This document shows, piece after piece, positions 55,028 through 61,121 of a DNA stretch of 61,121 nucleotides. Source of the DNA: Bacteroidota bacterium (GTDB lineage Bacteria > Bacteroidota > Bacteroidia > Flavobacteriales_D > Crocinitomicaceae); NCBI GenBank assembly GCA_024280295.1, contig JAJRQK010000034.1:1-61121 (forward strand), in the 5' to 3' direction. A model generated the notes under the pieces. The model saw only the letters and a program-made list of their open reading frames with translations, was not told the origin of the DNA and ran no database searches. The position numbers were made by a program, and so were the translations under genes. Positions within the stretch are counted from its first letter, which is position 1. Each line of letters opens with the position of its first letter.

Positions 55028-56021
55028 ATTGATAGTTATTAATTTCCTTGCTCTCAAGATGGAAAAGAGACACCACTGTTTCATTTTTTAGTACACTTGA
55101 GCCTTGAATTAGCTCAATTGCTTTGTTAAGTTGCGTTTTAGTTATTCGCTCTACTTTTACACGATCTCCCATCCGCATATAGACACCACTCACAACTGTA
55201 TCCCTCTCCATTGTGTACCATAAATCGTTCTTGGAAGACATATATGAGAGCAATTTCTCATCGACACCATGAATCACACCACGAAATCGTTCATTTTCAT
55301 AACAAAGCATCCATGAATAGATCGGTAAGGCGATATCAATATGAATAGGGTAATCTATGTCAGTATCTAAATATTTACTCATCTCGTCAGTGTCGAGAAT
55401 TGAATTTTTATTAGCGTTATTCAATGGATTTAGGAGGTTGTAACACATCAGCATAACTTTATCACAAGGAGGAATCCCCATAACCTCGTGAAACTTATAT
55501 GGATAAAGGCGAAGTGTACAACTTATTTCTTTCTTAGATTCTTCTTTCATTCGTTTAAGGAAATAGAAGTACATTTTCTTACTCGACTCTGTCCAATCAC
55601 AATCAATTTGTATTTCATTATATAAGAAATTGCTATTTCCCATTCCAATGTTCTCAACAATGTATTTCTTAGCTAGAAAGGCAATATTCTCAGCAAGTTC
55701 TTTGATTTGGTTTTTTGAAGCCTTCACAAAAACATCGTCTTGAATGTAAATACATGGAATTAGTTCCTTTAAGACTTTGTTATGAGGCAAATCTAACTTG
55801 AGCGAAGATTTGGCAATTGGCGTTATCACACCATCAATTCGCTCTACTTCAAAAACCTTTACATAGAGTTTTTCAATTTTCAGTTTCTCAAGAGTTGACT
55901 CCTCATCTTCATTGATAAATTGTGTATCGTTCTCCCAAAAATAAAACGCACGACTAATTTCAATTTTTGGCTCAGAACAACCAATGAGTAGAAATAGTAA
56001 TAAGAAAAATGGATTGCGCAT
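54987..56021 (-). CDS. Lipoprotein with TIM-barrel-like body
   Basis: A 344-residue lipoprotein from ATG 56021 (MRNPFFLLLFLLIGCSEPK, lipobox with Cys15); the frame opens 36 bases earlier. Strand-helix phrases such as EIQIDCDWTESSKKMYFYFL, ISCTLRLYPYKF, DKVMLMCYNLLNP and IHIDIALPIYSW resemble DUF3142 or glycoside-hydrolase-like TIM barrels: the DxDW segment and the MCYN strand are like those families. The family assignment is tentative. Overlaps the next gene by 41 bases, forming a two-gene operon. Confidence 0.7.
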   Translation of the reverse strand: MRNPFFLLLFLLIGCSEPKIEISRAFYFWENDTQFINEDEESTLEKLKIEKLYVKVFEVERIDGVITPIAKSSLKLDLPHNKVLKELIPCIYIQDDVFVKASKNQIKELAENIAFLAKKYIVENIGMGNSNFLYNEIQIDCDWTESSKKMYFYFLKRMKEESKKEISCTLRLYPYKFHEVMGIPPCDKVMLMCYNLLNPLNNANKNSILDTDEMSKYLDTDIDYPIHIDIALPIYSWMLCYENERFRGVIHGVDEKLLSYMSSKNDLWYTMERDTVVSGVYMRMGDRVKVERITKTQLNKAIELIQGSSVLKNETVVSLFHLESKEINNYQYETLDSIYSAFSR

Positions 56022-56148
56022 TTCACGAATGAATTTGTCCTCAAAAATAGAAAACATTGATGGGGGAGTGGTTAATTTATTGACTATTTATTTTGCGTAA
56101 CCATTAATTGATAATTCGTTATCTAATCGAATCTTAAATCACAAACTC

Positions 56149-57054
56149 GTGCATAAAACACAACTTCTATTTTTAGCGATATTTTTTGGAATAGTAACTA
56201 TGAGCGTTACGACGAAGAAAAAACCAAATGCAAAAACAGCATTAAAAACATTGAATGGATTTTGCGCCTATATTCCTGGCGGAGAAGTCGAAATTGATGG
56301 AGAATCATTCACTGTTCAATCGTTCTATATGAGTCAAGGAGAAATCACAAATTTCCAGTACATGGAATTTCTTTATTTTCTCAAGGAAAATGGTGAGACT
56401 GAAAAATACGCAATTGCAGCAGTTGATACCAATCACTGGAACACCATATTTAATAATTCAGATCTTGAATCAATGGCGAGTTTCTATCACAATCATCCAG
56501 CGTATCATAATTACCCAGTAGTAAATGTGAGCAGAGAAGCTGCTGATCTTTATTGTAAATGGTTAACGGATATTTATCAAGAATTGTCAGGAGGTGAACT
56601 TACTCTGTTGTTTCGTATTCCAACACGTGCAGAATGGTTAAGTGCAGCAAATGGTGGTATGAAAAAACCTGTTTATAGTTGGGATGCTTCTACATTGAGA
56701 AATACTAAAGGGCTGTCACTTGCTAATTATTTGCAATTAAGTGGAGAAAATATATCGCGGGATGAAGAGACAGGAGAATTAAAAGTGATTAAAACTGCAC
56801 AAGTTCCAATAGGAGATTATAGTCCAACTGCTCCTTCAGAATCTTACTTTAAAACTGAGTATGGTCTTTATAATATGAACGGTAACGTCTCTGAGATGAT
56901 TTCAGATGGAAATTTTGCTGTTGGAGGAGATTGGAACTCTCCAGGATATGATATTCGTAATCAAAGTATTAAGAAATTCGAAGGAACGCATCCTACTGTT
57001 GGGTTTAGAGTTGTTGCAACCTATTTTCCACTTGAAGACAATGAACGAAATTAA
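56149..57054 (+). CDS. SUMF1/FGE-fold exported protein
   Basis: A 301-residue protein starting at GTG 56149 (no ATG fits the signal peptide MHKTQLLFLAIFFGIVTM). Family blocks: AYIPGGEVEIDGESFTVQSF, MSQGEITNFQYMEFLYFL, YPVVNVSREAADLYCKWLTD, FRIPTRAEWLSAA, YGLYNMNGNVSEMI, GGDWNS and PTVGFRVV. The cysteines that bind copper in true formylglycine-generating enzymes are not in place, so it is a non-catalytic type like GldK of the T9SS/gliding machinery rather than a sulfatase activator. Divergent from the lipoprotein at 56021. A second SUMF1 protein lies at 58106. Confidence 0.85.
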   Translation: MHKTQLLFLAIFFGIVTMSVTTKKKPNAKTALKTLNGFCAYIPGGEVEIDGESFTVQSFYMSQGEITNFQYMEFLYFLKENGETEKYAIAAVDTNHWNTIFNNSDLESMASFYHNHPAYHNYPVVNVSREAADLYCKWLTDIYQELSGGELTLLFRIPTRAEWLSAANGGMKKPVYSWDASTLRNTKGLSLANYLQLSGENISRDEETGELKVIKTAQVPIGDYSPTAPSESYFKTEYGLYNMNGNVSEMISDGNFAVGGDWNSPGYDIRNQSIKKFEGTHPTVGFRVVATYFPLEDNERN

Positions 57055-57088
57055 GGTTTCCTTTCAGGTTGAATAAACCTGGTTTCAT

Positions 57089-57118
57089 GGGTCGGATTCT
57101 CTGAATTCGGCCCTTTTT
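57089..57118 (+). terminator. Terminator after the SUMF1 gene
   Basis: GGGTCGGATT pairs with AATTCGGCCC (two G-U pairs) around CTCTG, followed by TTTTT. Confidence 0.85.
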
Positions 57119-57213
57119 GATTCTTAAATAATGACTATCAGATTCTCGCTTAAAGGTAAGCCGAGCGAAGTTGAAGTGCAATATTTAACGATCGAATGAT
57201 TCAAAAATCCAAT

Positions 57214-57221
57214 TATCTTTG
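57214..57221 (+). promoter_or_regulatory. -7 box for the MazG-Nudix operon
   Basis: TATCTTTG, exact TAnnTTTG, 15 bases before the ATG at 57237. It rules out the upstream TTG at 57219 as a start. Confidence 0.55.
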
Positions 57222-57236
57222 TTTGAAAGAACAGAT

Positions 57237-57629
57237 ATGACTATCCAAGATACTATAGGAGCAGTAGAAATATTCCATGATGCGTTTGGGATTTCGAACA
57301 ATCAAGCACCTACTACTGAGCTGTCCGATAATGATATTGAACTCCGACATCGCTTGATGCAAGAGGAGAATGATGAGTATTTAGAGGCAGCTAAAAACAA
57401 AGACCTAATAGAAGTTGCGGACGCTCTTGGTGATCAATTATACATCCTCTGTGGAACAATTCTCAAACATGGAATGCAGCACAAAATTGCAGAAGTTTTT
57501 GAAGAAATTCAACGATCTAATATGAGTAAACTCGATGCAGATGGAAAACCAATTTACCGTGAGGATGGTAAGGTGTTGAAGTCAGAATTGTACTTTAAGC
57601 CGAATATTAAATCCATACTTGAAAAATAA
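57237..57629 (+). CDS. MazG-like nucleotide pyrophosphohydrolase
   Basis: A 130-residue all-alpha NTP pyrophosphatase. The metal-binding motifs are EENDE (ExxxE form) and EVADALGDQ (ExxD), as in MazG and HisE-like enzymes that remove pyrophosphate from NTPs. ATG 57237 is chosen because the promoter overlaps the earlier TTG. The C-terminal SNMSKLDADGKPIYREDGKV is typical of the phage-like MazG subgroup. It abuts the Nudix gene with no gap (TAA-ATG), so the two form a housecleaning pair for unwanted nucleotides. Confidence 0.9.
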   Translation: MTIQDTIGAVEIFHDAFGISNNQAPTTELSDNDIELRHRLMQEENDEYLEAAKNKDLIEVADALGDQLYILCGTILKHGMQHKIAEVFEEIQRSNMSKLDADGKPIYREDGKVLKSELYFKPNIKSILEK

Positions 57630-58070
57630 ATGTCGGCTCAGAATCGGTTTAACATTCGTGTGTATGCTATTATCATTAATGAAAACGATGAGGTATTGTT
57701 TTCAGATGAACGTCGAAATGGACATTCGTTTACTAAATTTCCAGGGGGTGGACTCGAATTTGGAGAAGGTACTAAAGAGTGTCTCGAACGTGAACTTATG
57801 GAAGAATTACATCTTGATTCAATCATTGGAGATTTATTCTACGTTAACGATTCTTATCAAGAATCGGCTTTTAGGAAGACAGATCAATTAATAAGTTTCT
57901 ATTATCTATTGAATGAAATCGACTTCGAAGCGATAGTTTGTAAAGTGCATCCAATTCCAATGACTGAAGAAGGTGAAGCATTTCGTTGGGTCAATTGTTC
58001 GGATATATCACCTGAATTATTCACGTTCCCAATTGATAAAGTAGTAGCAAAATTGTTAAGGCAAAGTTGA
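57630..58070 (+). CDS. Nudix hydrolase
   Basis: A 146-residue enzyme with a full Nudix box: GGGLEFGEGTKECLERELME, continuing ELHL, which fits GX5EX7REUXEEXGU except for the last glycine (H in its place). It hydrolyses nucleoside diphosphate derivatives; substrate unknown. The ATG follows the MazG stop codon directly. An overlapping frame from 57619 to 57891 is a shadow. Confidence 0.92.
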   Translation: MSAQNRFNIRVYAIIINENDEVLFSDERRNGHSFTKFPGGGLEFGEGTKECLERELMEELHLDSIIGDLFYVNDSYQESAFRKTDQLISFYYLLNEIDFEAIVCKVHPIPMTEEGEAFRWVNCSDISPELFTFPIDKVVAKLLRQS

Positions 58071-58099
58071 TTCCCGGAAGCTTAACTTCCTGGAATCAA
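58067..58099. terminator. Hairpin between convergent genes
   Basis: TTGATTCCCGGAAG pairs with CTTCCTGGAATCAA (one mismatch) around CTTAA, between the Nudix gene and the convergent SUMF1-anti-sigma gene. It includes the Nudix stop codon. No good T-run, so it may act as a barrier or RNA end-protector. Confidence 0.5.
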
Positions 58100-58105
58100 C
58101 ATATC

Positions 58106-59512
58106 TTAATTGAATCTACCAGTATGAGTGACTACAATTCTAAAACCAATGGAAGGATGGCCATTAACATGATTGGAGTAATTTTCATTGAAGATCTGTA
58201 AATCTTCAATTGAACTCATCCAGCTTCCACCACATGTTACTAGTTGATTTTCATCTGGCTGGATCATTTCAATAAAACCTGGAATAAGTTTAGTCGAAAC
58301 CATTTCTGCTACGTTGCCACTCATGTGATATAAACCTTGCCCGCTTGGTTTGTAAGATCGAGTTTGAGCAATCAAAAGACCATTCGTGTATTCGAATGTT
58401 GTTCTTCCAGTGTCTTTTGATTTTGTCTTCCGTTTTATCTCATCTAAGTTGTCATTGTATTCTGATAGTTTGAAATTGGCTTTGAATGTTCCTTCTTCTG
58501 CAAGTTTTTCACCATTCCAGGGGAACATTTGGTTAGTACCTAAACCTGATGCTGCATAGGTCCACTCTAAAAGTTCAGGAATCCTTGCATCATTTATCGG
58601 GTCTGTTCCGCGTGTTTTATTTGTCTCGATTGTAATCCAATCACAATACATTTTTGCTCCTTCTTGCGTAATATTTACAACAGGATGTTGATTGTAAAGT
58701 GGATCAGAAAAATAGTCGTCTTGTAAATACTTAAGTGAGTCATCTAATTCTGTTGTCCAAAGTGTTTGATTAGGTGCAGCAAGAAGGAATTCCTTTTTCC
58801 TTCCCTGAATAAGAAGATCAAAAATAAAGGTTCGATACTCTAAGTTTGTTACTTCATCTTGTTGGATGAAAAATGCTTGGACAGAAACGGGTGTGCTTTT
58901 GTATGTATAAGACCCCGATGGGACATAAGCGTATTTTTTTCGATCAAACTTAGAAAGTGCCTTAATCATTTTCTTCTTTTGCTTGTGATTGGCTGCAATT
59001 TCTTTGTCCGTAAGCTTAGGGAAACGTGAGTTATTATCGTGCCGAGGTTGATTTTGTCTTGAAGTAAAACTAATAGTCTGTTCACTTCGATTCATTAGTC
59101 TTTTGTCATGAGTTTCACCTATTGAGCTTATTGGAATGAGTTTCATTCTTGAGATCTCTTGCATTAATTTTCTGATCTCTTGAGACTCATAAGTGTTTGT
59201 AGCTTCAAGTTTTTGTATTGATTTATTCTTCTCCAATGTCACTTTTTCTGTTTCCAGCGCAGTTGATTTTGATGTAGGAGTTGAATTATTTTCTGATGTA
59301 ATTGAGAGGGTGATTACCAAACTCAAAATGCTTACTATACCTATCATAATTAGAATATTTTTAAAATTGAAAAAAAGAACCTTTCCGGTTGAAACAGTTT
59401 TACCTGTCTCCAAAGTTGTTATGAAAAGATCTTTGGTTTCAGTGAAAGGAATTGAGACTGGAACAAGCTTTGCCTTCGTGAAAATCGCGTCTATTTTATG
59501 CTGTCTATCCAT
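58106..59512 (-). CDS. Membrane protein: probable anti-sigma N-terminus fused to SUMF1-fold domain
   Basis: A 468-residue protein. Residues 1-45 (MDRQHKIDAIFTKAKLVPVS start) are cytoplasmic, followed by a single membrane helix at about 50-70 (ILIMIGIVSILSLVITLSI), a linker rich in charged residues, and a SUMF1/FGE-like domain from about 190 (YAYVPSGSYTYKS, QQDEVTNLEYRTFIF, HPVVNITQEGAKMYCDWI, LYHMSGNVAEMV, CGGSWMSS, HPSIGFRIVV). It is three bases downstream of an ECF sigma gene, the classic position of an anti-sigma factor. If so, the exported SUMF1 domain would sense an envelope signal. The anti-sigma role is inferred from position and topology. Confidence 0.78.
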   Translation of the reverse strand: MDRQHKIDAIFTKAKLVPVSIPFTETKDLFITTLETGKTVSTGKVLFFNFKNILIMIGIVSILSLVITLSITSENNSTPTSKSTALETEKVTLEKNKSIQKLEATNTYESQEIRKLMQEISRMKLIPISSIGETHDKRLMNRSEQTISFTSRQNQPRHDNNSRFPKLTDKEIAANHKQKKKMIKALSKFDRKKYAYVPSGSYTYKSTPVSVQAFFIQQDEVTNLEYRTFIFDLLIQGRKKEFLLAAPNQTLWTTELDDSLKYLQDDYFSDPLYNQHPVVNITQEGAKMYCDWITIETNKTRGTDPINDARIPELLEWTYAASGLGTNQMFPWNGEKLAEEGTFKANFKLSEYNDNLDEIKRKTKSKDTGRTTFEYTNGLLIAQTRSYKPSGQGLYHMSGNVAEMVSTKLIPGFIEMIQPDENQLVTCGGSWMSSIEDLQIFNENYSNHVNGHPSIGFRIVVTHTGRFN

Positions 59513-59515
59513 AAT

Positions 59516-60031
59516 TCACTCCCCTGTTTTTAATTCTGATTCGAATGTCATAATTTCCGACAATCGTTTTCTACCTCGTTTCAACCGTTGTTTAATGGCA
59601 TCTTCTGTTGCGTTTTGAATTTTGGCTATTTCCTTGATCCTGAAACCTGAAATTTCAAATAAGATCAAGCATTCTCGATGGCTTTCTGGTAATTCAGATA
59701 GAGCTTTGTACAGAAAGTGTATTTCAGCGTCCAGCTCTGTCCTATTAGAAGAGTGCATAGAATCTGACTCACTTTGATTAGTTGTGAGATAACTTTCGCT
59801 CATTTTCTTATTATTATTCGAAAGAATTCGAACACTAATCCCAAATAAAAAGCCCAAGAATGCATCTTTGGATTTTAGCGTGTCTAACTTTTCAAAAGCC
59901 ACAAGAAGCGTCTCGTTGATTAAATCTCCGTATTCCATATTTCCATAAACTCGCGCTCTGCAGAATCGCTCGAACTTATCATGAATTGGTTCGTAAAGCT
60001 TTAGAAAAAGTTCTTGTTTTGATTTAGTCAT
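59516..60031 (-). CDS. ECF-type RNA polymerase sigma factor
   Basis: A 171-residue sigma factor: region 2 (YEPIHDKFERFCRARVYGN, GDLINETLLVAFEKL, FGISVRILSNNNKK) and region 4 (LPESHRECLILFEISGFRIK, QNATEDAIKQRLKRGRKRL). It precedes the SUMF1-anti-sigma gene with a 3-base gap, so sigma and partner are in one operon. Confidence 0.92.
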   Translation of the reverse strand: MTKSKQELFLKLYEPIHDKFERFCRARVYGNMEYGDLINETLLVAFEKLDTLKSKDAFLGFLFGISVRILSNNNKKMSESYLTTNQSESDSMHSSNRTELDAEIHFLYKALSELPESHRECLILFEISGFRIKEIAKIQNATEDAIKQRLKRGRKRLSEIMTFESELKTGE

Positions 60032-60148
60032 TGAGATGAAACTCGGTTTTTATTAAGTAAGTAGGATGAAACTAGAAAAAGTGACAAATCAATTCAATTA
60101 GTTGAATCTGCATTTTATTTTTTATGAGTTTTTCAACTGGTGTCAACC

Positions 60149-60178
60149 TTTGAATACTTGATTTTGGTCTAATATTTG
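60149..60178 (+). promoter_or_regulatory. Probable promoter of the TPR gene
   Basis: TTTG (60149-60152), a 17-base spacer and TAATATTTG (60170-60178), the latter with one extra base relative to TAnnTTTG. It gives a leader of about 40 bases before the ATG at 60221. Confidence 0.5.
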
Positions 60179-60220
60179 TACATTGTTAAATGTAATAATC
60201 GGAAATTTATCACTTCAGAT

Positions 60221-61121
60221 ATGAGAAAATCATTTTTATTCCTAATTGTTTTAATTGAATCATTTACGACCTTTGCCCAGTTAAATAATGTTGCTAAAGC
60301 TCAACTCCTCTATGAAGATGGGGAATTGATCGAGGCTATGGATGCAATTGATCGAGCAATTCTACACGAAAAGACAAAAGGAACTGCTAAAACTTGGAAG
60401 CTGAGAGGAGATATCTACAGTAAGGTTGGATCAAAACGCGTTGAATTAGGTATCAAATTGGCGCCTACGGTTATTTATGAACGAATTTCAGAATCTTATT
60501 CTAAAGTCCTCGAGCTTGATTCGCATAATCGCTATAAAAAAGACTGTAAGCTGAAAGCTAGAATAGCTGGGAATCATGCTTTGAACGATGGTGTTGAAAG
60601 CTTTAATGCAAATGACTTTACAAGTGCTCAATCATTGTTCCGATCTTCATTATCTCTTGCAACAACAGCAAACTATATAGATACACTTGCAACTTACAAC
60701 CTTGCTTTGGCTTCTGAAAAATTGAAAGATTATCCAACGGCTATTGTTTACTTTAAAAAGTGTATAGAATTCAATTATCGAACTCAATCTATGTACGCAT
60801 TTTTAATTTTTGCTTACGGTGAAAATGGGGATGAGGCGAAAAAATCTGTAACACTTGATAAAGCATTGATTCTATTTCCAAATGACGAAGGTTTGCAAAT
60901 CACAGCTATGAATGATGCCTTGACGATAGGTGAAAATACTAAAGCACTTGAACATCTTGAAAAGTTAATTGAAATCCAACCATATAATCTCCAATATTTA
61001 TTTTCTCTTGGAACAATGTTAGATAATCTAGGAGATGTTATCGGTGCCGAATCTGCCTACAATAAAGCATTAAAAATTTCACCAAATTATTTCGATGTAC
61101 TGTTTAATTTAGGGGTGCTGT
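60221..61121 (+). CDS. Exported TPR protein, 5' part
   Basis: 300 residues are visible; the gene continues past the right edge. Signal peptide MRKSFLFLIVLIESFTTFAQ, then tetratricopeptide-like repeats: for example AKAQLLYEDGELIEAMDAID (start), ATYNLALASEKLKDYPTAIV, EHLEKLIEIQPYNLQYLFSL and GDVIGAESAYNKALKISPNY. TPR proteins act as protein-binding scaffolds; partner unknown. Divergent from the ECF sigma gene at 59516. Confidence 0.85.
   Translation, partial: MRKSFLFLIVLIESFTTFAQLNNVAKAQLLYEDGELIEAMDAIDRAILHEKTKGTAKTWKLRGDIYSKVGSKRVELGIKLAPTVIYERISESYSKVLELDSHNRYKKDCKLKARIAGNHALNDGVESFNANDFTSAQSLFRSSLSLATTANYIDTLATYNLALASEKLKDYPTAIVYFKKCIEFNYRTQSMYAFLIFAYGENGDEAKKSVTLDKALILFPNDEGLQITAMNDALTIGENTKALEHLEKLIEIQPYNLQYLFSLGTMLDNLGDVIGAESAYNKALKISPNYFDVLFNLGVL

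Noticed and set aside
56149-57054. Formylglycine-generating enzyme (sulfatase activator)
   Set aside because: The copper-binding cysteines of the active enzyme are absent and no sulfatase gene is near; annotated as SUMF1 fold only.
57619-57891. 90-residue plus-strand frame over the MazG-Nudix junction
   Set aside because: Overlaps two well-supported genes in another frame; no motif.
59193-59618. 141-residue plus-strand reading frame
   Set aside because: Antisense to the SUMF1-anti-sigma and sigma genes, low-complexity Val/Phe/Ser content, no recognisable domain.

Overview
The window is from a bacterium of the phylum Bacteroidota, most probably order Flavobacteriales (family Crocinitomicaceae is my guess from gene style, not proven). 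The evidence is: three very large secreted proteins carrying type IX secretion sorting domains of both type A and type B; promoters of the Bacteroidota form TTTG-N(18-22)-TAnnTTTG; atpDC standing apart from the other ATP synthase genes; TonB-dependent receptor, BamA and OmpH/Skp genes; and AT-rich DNA with weak ribosome binding sites.

Layout. 1-8703: the 5' end of a PurF-like amidotransferase and two giant T9SS cargo proteins. 8704-11326: a low-coding stretch with a decayed reading frame and palindromes, a short-chain dehydrogenase bracketed by 13-bp inverted repeats, 3-hydroxyanthranilate dioxygenase, and a second SDR with an unusual active site. 11358-19982: a third T9SS protein, an M23 peptidase, an MsbA-type ABC exporter, rbfA, a LolC/E-type permease whose true start is not a normal start codon, and a GT-C-like membrane protein. 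20133-26576: atpDC, then uppS, bamA and two ompH genes (envelope biogenesis). 26724-40117: a region that looks devoted to phosphate: a PhoR-type kinase, two paralogous PhoB-type regulators bracketing a lipoprotein and a TonB-dependent receptor, a Na/Pi cotransporter, a phosphate-selective-porin-like protein and a third OmpR regulator. A ChrA transporter and a strong candidate small RNA lie within it. 40520: tsaB.

41248-50170 holds complete aromatic amino acid genes: trpEGDCFBA on the minus strand and, divergently, a DAHP synthase-chorismate mutase fusion plus aroA. The 364-base gap between the two operons contains two back-to-back transcription attenuators. Each has a tiny leader peptide gene with clustered Trp codons (4 Trp in 22 residues for trp; 2 Trp in 15 residues for the DAHP synthase side), followed by a strong intrinsic terminator just before the structural gene. 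This is the most interesting regulatory system I see: one tryptophan-sensing logic placed on both the entry and the exit of the pathway.

50180-61121: an ECF sigma factor with two small partner genes, intergenic repeats, an FkbM-like methyltransferase, a pair of overlapping genes for exported proteins, two SUMF1-fold proteins (one fused to a membrane-anchored probable anti-sigma factor beside an ECF sigma gene), a MazG plus Nudix housecleaning pair, and the 5' part of a TPR protein. A dispersed palindromic repeat occurs at three gene borders. I saw no tRNA, rRNA, CRISPR array, transposase or phage gene.
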